From: an uncultured Angelakisella sp.
GTDB taxonomy: Bacteria > Bacillota > Clostridia > Oscillospirales > Ruminococcaceae
Direction of reading: 5' to 3'
Length of the DNA: 17,322 bases
Assembly: GCA_910585535.1 (NCBI GenBank)
Contig: CAJUFK010000070.1
Location: 1 to 17,322 of the forward strand
Each line of letters opens with the position of its first letter. Within the stretch, counting starts at the first letter, position 1. Both the position numbers and the translations under genes were made by a program. The notes under the pieces are model-generated. The model was not told the DNA's origin, ran no database searches, and saw nothing but the letters and a program-made list of their open reading frames with translations. Shown one piece after another: positions 7,157-13,804 of the stretch.

Positions 7157-8066
7157 CCTTCTCCTCCTCCATGGCGATGGCCTGGGCCAGATGGCCCCTG
7201 CACTGCTCTAAACGGTCCCGGGCCGCTTCCGCCTCCAGGCCGCTTTTTTCCATCAGGATAGCCAGCTTCACCTGACCCCCTGCCCGATCCAAAAGCTGCT
7301 GGGCCCGTTTCTCCCCGACGCCGGTGGCGTGGATCACCAGCCGCCGGGCCCGGTCCTGGAGCTTTTGGTTGCTGGCCCGCAGATCCACCATCAGGTTGCC
7401 GTAGACCTTCCCCATCTTTATCATGGCGCAGGTGCTGAGCATATTGAGAACCAGCTTTTGGGCGGTGCCCGACTTCATCCGGGTGGAGCCGGAGATGACC
7501 TCCGGGCCCACCAGGGGGGCGATGGTCACGGCGCAGACCTCCTCCAGGCGGGAGTGGGCGTTGGTGCAGAGGCCGATGGGAACGCTCCCCCGCTCCCTGG
7601 CCCGCCCCAGGGCCGCAAGGACAAAGGGGGTCCGGCCGCTGGCGGTGATCCCCACCACGGCGTCGTTCTCTCCGGTTTCCAGGCGGTCGATCAGGCGGAT
7701 TCCCTCCGCCTCGTCGTCCTCGCAGCCCTCCACCGGGACCCGGAGGGCGATGTCCCCCCCGGCGATGTGCCCCTGGACCAGTTCCGGCTCCACCCCGAAG
7801 GTTGGGGGACACTCGGAAGCGTCCAGCACCCCCAGCCGCCCGGAGGTTCCCGCCCCCAGGTAGATCAGCCGTCCGCCCCGGCCAAGGCAGCCGCTGATAA
7901 GGTCCACCGCCTGGGCGATCCGCTCCTTTTCGGCGGCCACCGCACCGGCCACCTGGGCGTCCTGGCGGTTGATCTGCTCCACCATCTCCAGGGTGGAACA
8001 GCGGTCGATGTTCTTGGTCTCCTCATTTACCATTTCGGTAACAAGCCCTGCCAAATCTTCCTTCAT
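7149..8066 (-). CDS. murQ: N-acetylmuramic acid 6-phosphate etherase (MurQ)
   Basis: MurQ cleaves the D-lactyl ether of MurNAc-6-phosphate, giving GlcNAc-6-phosphate and D-lactate, in the cytosol. The 305-residue length is typical. The SIS fold carries GAGTSGRLG (71-79, sugar-phosphate binding), then DASECPPTF with the predicted catalytic Glu85 and the GCEDD segment with Glu116, which match the two catalytic glutamates known in E. coli MurQ by spacing. GSTRMKSGTAQKLVLNML is the conserved family block in the C-terminal half. The start at 8066 has GGGAGGTG (8078-8071) 4 nt upstream. It is the first gene of a leftward murQ-anmK operon, transcribed divergently from the regulator gene and behind a consensus promoter. 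Confidence 0.97.
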   Translation of the reverse strand: MKEDLAGLVTEMVNEETKNIDRCSTLEMVEQINRQDAQVAGAVAAEKERIAQAVDLISGCLGRGGRLIYLGAGTSGRLGVLDASECPPTFGVEPELVQGHIAGGDIALRVPVEGCEDDEAEGIRLIDRLETGENDAVVGITASGRTPFVLAALGRARERGSVPIGLCTNAHSRLEEVCAVTIAPLVGPEVISGSTRMKSGTAQKLVLNMLSTCAMIKMGKVYGNLMVDLRASNQKLQDRARRLVIHATGVGEKRAQQLLDRAGGQVKLAILMEKSGLEAEAARDRLEQCRGHLAQAIAMEEEKDV

Positions 8067-8104
8067 GGGACACCTCCCGATTTGTTTTGGGTATTTCTAC
8101 TTCC

Positions 8105-8133
8105 ATCTTATCTTATCTGATGAGTTCTGTCAA
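8105..8133 (-). promoter_or_regulatory. Promoter of murQ-anmK
   Basis: A perfect -35 TTGACA (8133-8128 on the minus strand) and TAAGAT (8110-8105) are spaced 17 nt apart, with the start expected near 8098, 32 nt before the murQ ATG. A TTTCAA half-site (8139-8144) abuts the upstream side of the -35, so a bound regulator would be well placed to affect it. Confidence 0.85.
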
Positions 8134-8158
8134 TAATGTTTCAACTTTTTGGCTGTTT

Positions 8159-8177
8159 TTTGAAATTTTGTTTCAAA
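8159..8177. promoter_or_regulatory. Probable MurR/RpiR operator (perfect palindrome)
   Basis: TTTGAAA-TTTTG-TTTCAAA is a perfect 7-bp inverted repeat with a 5-nt spacer in the divergent murQ/murR region. A TTGAAA..TTTCA arrangement is the common style of RpiR-family operators in Firmicutes. A third half-site, TTTCAA, sits at 8139-8144, about 21 nt (two helical turns) from the left half. The palindrome lies 5 nt upstream of the regulator's -35 and 25 nt upstream of the murQ -35, so it could control both directions. Confidence 0.7.
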
Positions 8178-8182
8178 TCCTA

Positions 8183-8211
8183 TGGACTTCTCCTTTGCGA
8201 TTTGCTATACT
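8183..8211 (+). promoter_or_regulatory. Promoter of the murR-amiE pair
   Basis: TATACT (8206-8211) carries an extended -10 TG (8203-8204). TGGACT (8183-8188) lies 17 nt upstream as a weak -35. The start is expected near 8218, 32 nt before the ATG at 8250. Confidence 0.65.
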
Positions 8212-8249
8212 TTACTATATACTTACCAGAAGAGCGGGGGGGAAGGCCC

Positions 8250-9119
8250 ATGAGCTGCACCGTCTTTATTCAGGAGCGGATGGACACCTTTACCGCCACC
8301 GAGGCCCGTTTGGCCCGGTATCTTCTCCGGCACAGCGGGGCGGTCCTGGGGATGTCGGCCCGGGAATTTGCCCAGGCGGCGGGGACCTCCCCGGCGGCGG
8401 CGGTCCGGTTCGCAAAAAAGCTGGGGTTTGAGAGTTTTCTCCAGCTTCGCCTGGATCTTGCCCAGGAGGCTGCCCAGCGGGAGCGGGAGTATCCTCCCGA
8501 CGAGTTCCAGAACGCCATCCGGGACAACGACGACATGGCCACCCTGCTGCGAAAGGCGGAGCGGATTCACGTCCGGAATCTCTCCCTCACCTGCCAGATG
8601 ATGGACCCGGAGGTCCTTTCCCGGGCGGTGGAGGAGATCCGGGCCCGGCGGCGGATCCAGCTCTTTGGGGTGGGGGCCTCGGGGCTGCTGGCCATGGACT
8701 TTCTGTACAAATCCTCCCGGATCGGCATCCCTGCCTTTTATCACGCCGACGTCCACACTAACCTGGCCACAGCCTCTCTGCTGGGGCCGGAGGACGCCGC
8801 CATCGCCATCAGCTACTCGGGGGAGACCCGGGAAACGGTTCTGGCGGCCAGGACGGCCAAGGACCGCGGGGCCCGGGTTATCGCCATCACCTGCGCCAAC
8901 GGGAACACCCTGTCCCGGCTGGCGGATGACACCTTGTACGTCCCCAGGGAGGAGCGGGAGCATCGGGTGGGAGCCATGACCTCCCGGATGTCCGGGCTCC
9001 TGCTGCTGGATCTTTTGTACTTGGGCATAGCCAAGGAGGACCCCGGGCGCACCGAAGAAAATCTTCGCCAGACCCGGGAGCTGATCCGGGCGTTCCAGTC
9101 CGGGCAAGGGGGAAAGTAA
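8250..9119 (+). CDS. murR: RpiR/MurR-family transcriptional regulator
   Basis: Likely the regulator of the MurNAc salvage genes. The product has 289 residues. Residues 1-77 form the RpiR helix-turn-helix domain, with the recognition region around SAREFAQAAGTSPAAAVRF (36-54). A sugar isomerase (SIS) domain covers about 130-255, with VGASG (141-145) and SYSGET (188-193), which bind phosphosugars in this family. In E. coli MurR the ligand is MurNAc-6-phosphate; the same here is inferred from the adjacent murQ and anmK. The start at 8250 follows a weak GGGGGGAAGG site; an upstream in-frame ATG at 8136 would run through the promoter and operator and is rejected. It ends 2 nt before the next gene, so the two are cotranscribed. 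The symbol rests on context; a general RpiR regulator is the alternative. Confidence 0.85.
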   Translation: MSCTVFIQERMDTFTATEARLARYLLRHSGAVLGMSAREFAQAAGTSPAAAVRFAKKLGFESFLQLRLDLAQEAAQREREYPPDEFQNAIRDNDDMATLLRKAERIHVRNLSLTCQMMDPEVLSRAVEEIRARRRIQLFGVGASGLLAMDFLYKSSRIGIPAFYHADVHTNLATASLLGPEDAAIAISYSGETRETVLAARTAKDRGARVIAITCANGNTLSRLADDTLYVPREEREHRVGAMTSRMSGLLLLDLLYLGIAKEDPGRTEENLRQTRELIRAFQSGQGGK

Positions 9120-9121
9120 CC

Positions 9122-10150
9122 ATGGATTTAGACAGCATCACCCGAATCCTGGAGGACTACCGGGCTAGGGGGTACTACCCCTCGGCGGTCTGCCAGGTTT
9201 TTGATAAAAACGGCACGCTGTATCACCGGTCCTTTGGGGAGGCGGCGCCGGACAGCTGGTTTGACCTGGCCTCGGTGAGCAAGCTCCTTTGCACCACCAT
9301 GCTTTTGTTCGCCATGGAGGAGGGGCGGCTGGCCCCGGAGGACCGGCTGCTGGAGCATCTTCCGGAGGGGAAGGCAGGGCCTGCCACCCGGGAGCGGCTT
9401 CGGGAGGTCACCATCGCCCAGGTGATGACCCACACCTCCGGCATTTTGGCCTGGTACCCTTTTTACACCGACGGCGGGGAGTTCTATGGCATTCTGGAGC
9501 GGCTGATGAAGGACACGGCTCCGGAGGAGGGAATGGTTTACAGCGACCTGAACTTCATGCTTCTGGGGGAGGTCTTTTGCCAGGTAACGGGGCTGACCCT
9601 TCGGGAGGGGCTGGACCGGTATTTCCACCAGCGGCTGGGAATCCGGGACATCTCCTACGGTCCGGTGGATCCTGGGCTTTGCGTTCCCGGGTCCCGGGGG
9701 AACCAGATTGAAAAGAGGATGTGCGCCCAGCGGGGGCTCGCCTTTGACGGCTGGCGTCCGGACGGGGTATCCAACCGGGGGGACTGCAACGACGGCAACG
9801 CTTACTACTACTGGGGGCAATGCAGCGGACACGCTGGGGGATTTGCCAATTCCGGGGCACTTGCCAGGCTGGGGCAGTTCCTTCTTACCACAGACAGCCC
9901 GATTTTTCTGCGGGCCATGACGGAGAACGTCTGCGGACGGGGGTTCGGGTTTGATCTTCGCGATCCCTTTCTGCCGGGATGCGGGCACAGCGGGTTTACG
10001 GGAACCAGTCTTTGGGTTTGCCGGGAGGCGGGCCTGGGGGTTGTGATCCTTACCAACAAGTACGACTGCCCGGAGGGACACGAGCCGGGGGGTTCCAATG
10101 AATTTCGACGGGCGGTACATACTGCGGTCCTGGGTTGTGCGGCTGATTGA
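9122..10150 (+). CDS. Beta-lactamase-fold serine hydrolase, AmiE-like (probable muramyl-peptide amidase)
   Basis: A class C beta-lactamase/penicillin-binding-type hydrolase of 342 residues. The nucleophile motif SxxK is SVSK (51-54). YSD (140-142) stands at the Tyr motif, followed by LNF. HSGFTG (289-294) matches the third HxG/KTG motif, and GHAGGFANSGALARL (236-250) resembles the GHAGLFST block of AmiE/EstB-like members. In Bacillus subtilis the murQ-murR-murP cluster includes AmiE, which removes peptides from MurNAc; the gene order here supports the same role, but substrate assignment is an inference. No signal peptide or membrane segment is visible, so it should be cytosolic, unlike exported Bacillus AmiE. 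The last few codons and the TGA come from repeat copy B, so the C-terminus may be altered. Confidence 0.85.
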   Translation: MDLDSITRILEDYRARGYYPSAVCQVFDKNGTLYHRSFGEAAPDSWFDLASVSKLLCTTMLLFAMEEGRLAPEDRLLEHLPEGKAGPATRERLREVTIAQVMTHTSGILAWYPFYTDGGEFYGILERLMKDTAPEEGMVYSDLNFMLLGEVFCQVTGLTLREGLDRYFHQRLGIRDISYGPVDPGLCVPGSRGNQIEKRMCAQRGLAFDGWRPDGVSNRGDCNDGNAYYYWGQCSGHAGGFANSGALARLGQFLLTTDSPIFLRAMTENVCGRGFGFDLRDPFLPGCGHSGFTGTSLWVCREAGLGVVILTNKYDCPEGHEPGGSNEFRRAVHTAVLGCAAD

Positions 10151-10320
10151 AAACGTTCTGCCTTTCGTCAGGTCGTGGCCTTTTGGGCGTCCCATCTCTG
10201 GGTTTCCTTTCTGGGGATTGGCTGTTATTGATGGCTTAGCGACATTTGCCCTTCCGGCGGACCTCCTTTCTGCCGCGGCAGAAAGGAGGCAAAGAGCGCC
10301 CAGGGGCGAGCCCCTGAACC
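10133..10320 (+). repeat. Dispersed repeat, copy B
   Basis: This copy begins inside the 3' end of the hydrolase gene. It matches copy A over about 148 nt and continues through a 28-bp perfect palindrome and the hairpin CAGGGGC-GA-GCCCCTG (10301-10316). The reverse complement of copy C follows the same order of blocks. Similarity with copy C fades after about 10320. Confidence 0.85.
10262..10289. repeat. 28-bp perfect palindrome within copy B
   Basis: The half-site CCTCCTTTCTGCCG (10262-10275) is followed directly by its exact reverse complement (10276-10289) with no spacer. Copy C has the equivalent 22-bp perfect palindrome at 10802-10823, with T-A in place of C-G inside. Copy A is broken at the palindrome centre. 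Cruciform DNA, a protein site or an RNA hairpin are all possible. Confidence 0.85.
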
Positions 10321-10541
10321 CCGGAGAACGGCCAAAGGACTCCGGCCTGTGGCTGGTGTCCCAACCCGCCGCCCTGTTTGTCCCGGGCTGTGCGGTCCCT
10401 GTCCGTCTCTGCTTAACGGTTTCTGGCCCATCCCCTACGGATAGGCTCCGGCGTCGGTGGTAACGATGACACCTTGGCTCTCTGCTCCCACCTACGTCCG
10501 ACCGGGCGTTTCCGGCCTCCGCTCAGTTGGCCGTATTCGGT
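10321..10541. other. Intergenic DNA between repeat copies B and C
   Basis: This GC-rich stretch has no credible coding sequence, promoter or terminator that I can support. It separates the inverted copies B and C. Short GGCC-containing self-complementary segments occur, but nothing recognisable. Confidence 0.45.
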
Positions 10542-10961
10542 GTTCCCCACTGCGGTGGGGAACGAGTCGCTTCGCGACTAGGCCTGCGGGCCGGGGAGAG
10601 ATAGTAACGAGGTTTCGCTCCATCCCCCGCCGCCGTGCGGCGGCCCCGTAGGCGTAGCCGGAGGGGGTATACCCCCCGCAGGGAACTACGAATAGCCCCG
10701 CAGGGATAAGAGGGTATGGGGCGTTTGCCCCATCCTTTAGGAGGTCCAGGGGGAACCCCCTGGTAGGGTCCAGGGACAAAGTCCCTGGGCGCTCTTTGGT
10801 TCCTTTCTGTCGCGACAGAAAGGGACCCCCCGCCGGGTAGGCGAAACGGCGCCAAGCCATCAACAACAACCAAACCCAAGAATGAAAACCCAGAGATGGG
10901 ACGCCCAAAGGGCCACAACCTGACAACAAGCACAACGTAAGCAATCAGGAGCAGAACCTAA
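10542..10961 (-). repeat. Dispersed repeat, copy C, with a string of perfect hairpins
   Basis: In minus orientation this copy begins with the shared TAGGTTCTGCTCCTGATTG block (10961-10943) and the TTTGGGCGTCCCATCTCTGG core, then the 22-bp palindrome (10802-10823). It continues with short perfect stem-loops; plus coordinates are CCAGGGAC/GTCCCTGG 10770-10788, CCAGGGGG/CCCCCTGG 10746-10763, ATGGGGC/GCCCCAT 10716-10733, GGGGGTATACCCCC 10663-10676, GCCGCC/GGCGGC 10629-10644, GGCC/GGCC 10581-10592, AGTCGC/GCGACT 10565-10579 and GTTCCCCAC/GTGGGGAAC 10542-10563. It faces copy B, giving a large inverted arrangement between the hydrolase and transporter genes. Open frames across it are not credible proteins. 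The left boundary is uncertain. Confidence 0.75.
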
Positions 10962-11068
10962 CGGTTCCCCTTTGAAGCACCAGCAAAGGAAAAATGTTGT
11001 TATCCCGCAAGGAGGTTCCCTTGCAGCAATATCGCACACACACAGAAACAACAAAGGAGGTCTTTTCT

Positions 11069-12703
11069 ATGAAACTTTCCAAACGGTTCTTCGCTCTGGC
11101 CTTAGCCGGTGTGATGGTCCTGGCCTTGGCTGCCTGCGGCGGCAACGGCGGGAACAGCACCCCTCCTTCCCAGAGCCCTGCCCCAACCCCTGACGCCGGA
11201 AGTTCTGCCCCAGCGGCCCCTGTGGAGCAGGTGCTGAAGTACGGCACCGATACCTGGCCCGCCGGGTTCGATCCCCATACCATTTCGGCCATCGCGGCCA
11301 CCCGGGTCTTTAACCAGGTCTATGAGAGCCTTATCTCCTTTAACCCCGATATGACCTTCCAGGGGGTTCTGGCCGAAAGCTGGGAGACCCCCGACGACAC
11401 CACCTACATCTTCCACCTCCGCAAGGGCGTAAAGTTCCATAACGGCCGGGAGATGACCGCCGAGGACGTGGAGTACAGCTTTAACCGTATCCTGGGCAAA
11501 ACCGACGCCGGGGACATCGGCGCTTTGGGCAGCAGCGCCAGCTACTACGGCGGCATTGATACCATCGAGGTGGTGGACCCCGCCACCATCAAGTTCACCC
11601 TGAAGGCCCCCAACGCCGCCTTTATGTCCAGCCTCACCTCCTCCTATGGCGCCATCGTTCCCAAGGAAGTGGTGGAGCAGAACAACGGCAGCCTTGCCTC
11701 CATCGAGACCATGTGCGGCACCGGCCCCTTCGTCTACAAGGATTCTGTGGTGGATAACTACATCACCCTGGAGAAAAACGCCGACTACTGGGAGGCCGGT
11801 TCCCCCAAGCTGGACGGCATCACCTACTACCTGATGGCGGACGAAAGCACCCGCCTGGCCGCCCTTCGCACCGGGGACATCAACCTCTGCTCCCTGTCCG
11901 CCCTGAACCTCTCCGAGGTGCAGAACGACAGCAGCGTCAAGGTCCTCTCCTACCAGTCCAACAACTACACCTACCTGGGCTTCAACCTCTCCAGCAAGAA
12001 GCTCCAGGATAAGAACGTCCGCCAGGCCATGAGCCTTGCGGTGGACCGGGATGCCATCATCGATTACGTCTACAACGGGGAGGCCACCGTCTCCACCTTT
12101 GTCGCCCCCGCCATGGGCCACTGGGTCTGGGATGCCCCCAAGGAGTCCCCCCTCTACAAGAAGAACATCGACGAGGCCAAAAAGCTCATGGAGGCCGCCG
12201 GCTACAGCGACAGCAACCGGATGACCCTCACCGTGGCCGCCGGCCTTCTGGATTCCATCCGGGATACTGTGGTCATCCTCCAGCAGCAGCTGAAGGAGAT
12301 CTACATCGATGTGGAGATCAGCAACCTGGAGTCCGGGGAATATGTGGACATCTGGGGCAAGATGGATACCCCCGAGGCCGGCTTTGACGCCATGTGCGGC
12401 CAGAACGGCTCCGGCACCGACCCCAACCGGGCGGTAAGCTTCTTCTTCTCCTCCACCGGCAACGCCAACGTCTGGGGCTACAAGAACGACAAGGTGGATG
12501 AACTCTGCGCCCAGGGCGTGGCCACCACCGACGAATCCCAGCGGGAGACATACTACCTGGAGGCCCAGAAGATCGTCATTGACGAGTGCCCCAACCTCTT
12601 CTTCGCCAGCCCCATGGAATATTTCTTCGTCAGCGCCGGCCTGGAGGGCTTCGCCCCCTACGCCGCCAACGCCAACAACTTCAACAGCATCACCTTGAAG
12701 TGA
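11069..12703 (+). CDS. Peptide-binding lipoprotein of an ABC transporter (SBP family 5, DppA/OppA-like)
   Basis: The extracellular substrate-binding component, anchored to the membrane by a lipid. The 544-residue product starts with MKLSKRFF, a hydrophobic core and the lipobox LAAC with Cys23, then a low-complexity Gly/Ser/Pro/Ala linker to about residue 51. The mature domain shows family 5 features: LKYGTDTWPAGFDPH near its start, FHLRKGVKFHNGREMTAEDVEYSFNRI, and the C-terminal lobe with AVDRDAIIDYVYNG. The start at 11069 follows AAAGGAGG with 8 nt spacing. A small hairpin GCAAGG/CCTTGC (11007-11024) lies in the leader; no clear promoter was found between the repeat and the gene. Ligand cannot be read from sequence. 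Proximity to MurNAc genes makes muropeptides a candidate; di- or oligopeptides, or nickel, are alternatives. Confidence 0.93.
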   Translation: MKLSKRFFALALAGVMVLALAACGGNGGNSTPPSQSPAPTPDAGSSAPAAPVEQVLKYGTDTWPAGFDPHTISAIAATRVFNQVYESLISFNPDMTFQGVLAESWETPDDTTYIFHLRKGVKFHNGREMTAEDVEYSFNRILGKTDAGDIGALGSSASYYGGIDTIEVVDPATIKFTLKAPNAAFMSSLTSSYGAIVPKEVVEQNNGSLASIETMCGTGPFVYKDSVVDNYITLEKNADYWEAGSPKLDGITYYLMADESTRLAALRTGDINLCSLSALNLSEVQNDSSVKVLSYQSNNYTYLGFNLSSKKLQDKNVRQAMSLAVDRDAIIDYVYNGEATVSTFVAPAMGHWVWDAPKESPLYKKNIDEAKKLMEAAGYSDSNRMTLTVAAGLLDSIRDTVVILQQQLKEIYIDVEISNLESGEYVDIWGKMDTPEAGFDAMCGQNGSGTDPNRAVSFFFSSTGNANVWGYKNDKVDELCAQGVATTDESQRETYYLEAQKIVIDECPNLFFASPMEYFFVSAGLEGFAPYAANANNFNSITLK

Positions 12704-12730
12704 TAACAAAACAGCCCACGCACTACAAAG

Positions 12731-12774
12731 CGGCACCGGGGCAGGGCGCTGTCCTGTCCCCGGCGCCGCCTTTT
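12731..12774 (+). terminator. Hairpin with short T-run between the binding protein and permease genes
   Basis: CGGC..CCGGGG (12731-12741) pairs with CCCCGG..GCCG (12758-12768), with AGG/CCT inside, and CC plus TTTT follows at 12771-12774. Such intercistronic hairpins commonly act as leaky terminators or 3' stabilisers that keep binding-protein mRNA in excess over permease mRNA. Confidence 0.6.
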
Positions 12775-12784
12775 CATTCTCCAA

Positions 12785-12819
12785 TCAAGATCTCCCCCTG
12801 CGCCGCCTGGGGATCTTGA
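12785..12819 (+). promoter_or_regulatory. Second intercistronic stem-loop ahead of the permease gene
   Basis: TCAAGATC (12785-12792) pairs with GATCTTGA (12812-12819), extended by CCC/GGG past a bulged T. It lies 12 nt before the GGAGGG ribosome site of the first permease gene and has no T-run, so mRNA processing or stability is more likely than termination. Confidence 0.5.
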
Positions 12820-12841
12820 GTCGGTTCTCACGGAGGGTCTT

Positions 12842-13786
12842 ATGAGGAATTACATCGTTCGCCGTCTCCTCCAGCTTCTTCCTGTGCTGCTGGGGATCAG
12901 TATTGTCATCTTTGCGGTGCTGCGCCTTATCCCCGGCGGGTTCGCCTCGGGGATGCTGGGCATCGACGCAACCCCGGAGCTGATCGCCCAGGTGGAGGCC
13001 CGGTACGGCCTGGACCAGCCTGCCGTCACCCAGTATCTCCGGTGGATGAGCGGGGTCCTCCACGGGGACTTCGGCCAGTCCTTCCGGTCCGGGGCGGCCA
13101 TCCTGCCGGAGATGATGACCCGCTTTGGCGTTACAGCCGAGCTGACCATCCTGGCCGCCGTGATCTCCTGGTGCATCGCCCTGCCCCTGGGGATCCTGGC
13201 GGCGGTCAAACGGAACACCATGGCCGACCGGGTGGTTCGGGTCGCCGCCCTTTTGGGAGTTTCGGTTCCGGGCTTTGCCCTGTCCATCCTGGTCATCCTC
13301 TTTCTCTCCCTGGCCTTCAACTACTACCCGCCCCTGGACTATGTGGGATTCTTCACCGACCCCGGGAAGAACCTGGAGATCATGGCCCTTCCCGCCCTGA
13401 TCCTGGGGGCCAGTATGTCCGGTTCCGTTATGCGGATGACCCGCTCCTCGGTGCTGGAGATCTTCCGCCAGGACTTTATCAAGACGGTGCGGGCCAAGGG
13501 GGCCAGCGAGTGGGTGACCATCGTCCGCCACGTCCTGCGAAACGCCCTTATCCCCATTGTCACCTTGGTGGGAATGCAGATCGGTTCCCTGTTGGGGGGC
13601 GCGGTGGTCATCGAACAGATCTTTTCCCTGCCCGGGCTGGGGCTGATGACCCTTACCGGCATCAACAACCGGGACTACCCGGTGGTTCAGGGCTGTGTCC
13701 TGTTTATCGCCTTTATCTATGTGCTGGTCAACCTTGTTGTAGACATTTTGTACGCCTACATCGACCCGCGCATCTCCTATGACTAA
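12842..13786 (+). CDS. dppB: Peptide ABC transporter permease, DppB/OppB type
   Basis: One of the two membrane subunits that form the channel. The product has 314 residues. It begins with the typical MRNYIVRRLLQLLPVLLGISIVIF helix (about 8-28), followed by the external loop characteristic of DppB (RYGLDQPAVTQYLRWMSGVLHGDFGQSF). About five more membrane segments follow, near 97-120, 132-158, 172-190, 231-255 and 280-303. The cytoplasmic EAA coupling loop is at FIKTVRAKGASEWVTIVRHV, which contacts the ATPases. The start at 12842 has GGAGGG 4 nt upstream. It is followed 18 nt later by the partner permease gene. The family is clear; substrate is unknown, and the symbol indicates family only. Confidence 0.93.
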   Translation: MRNYIVRRLLQLLPVLLGISIVIFAVLRLIPGGFASGMLGIDATPELIAQVEARYGLDQPAVTQYLRWMSGVLHGDFGQSFRSGAAILPEMMTRFGVTAELTILAAVISWCIALPLGILAAVKRNTMADRVVRVAALLGVSVPGFALSILVILFLSLAFNYYPPLDYVGFFTDPGKNLEIMALPALILGASMSGSVMRMTRSSVLEIFRQDFIKTVRAKGASEWVTIVRHVLRNALIPIVTLVGMQIGSLLGGAVVIEQIFSLPGLGLMTLTGINNRDYPVVQGCVLFIAFIYVLVNLVVDILYAYIDPRISYD

Positions 13787-13804
13787 GGAAAGGGGGCAGA
13801 CAAA

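Noticed and set aside
5855..7261. A 468-residue plus-strand frame opposite anmK
   Set aside because: It is a shadow of anmK codons on the other strand, with no ribosome site or recognisable domain.
8136..8249. Upstream in-frame ATG for the RpiR regulator adding 38 residues
   Set aside because: It would place the operator and promoter inside the gene, and the added residues are hydrophobic and unlike the family N-terminus.
10542..10823. CRISPR array
   Set aside because: The hairpins differ from each other in sequence and spacing; there is no regular identical repeat with unique spacers, and no cas gene.
10098..10944. Several small hypothetical proteins between the hydrolase and transporter genes, on both strands
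   Set aside because: All fall in repeat copies B and C, lack ribosome sites and share WPFGRPISG-like strings that reflect the repeated DNA.
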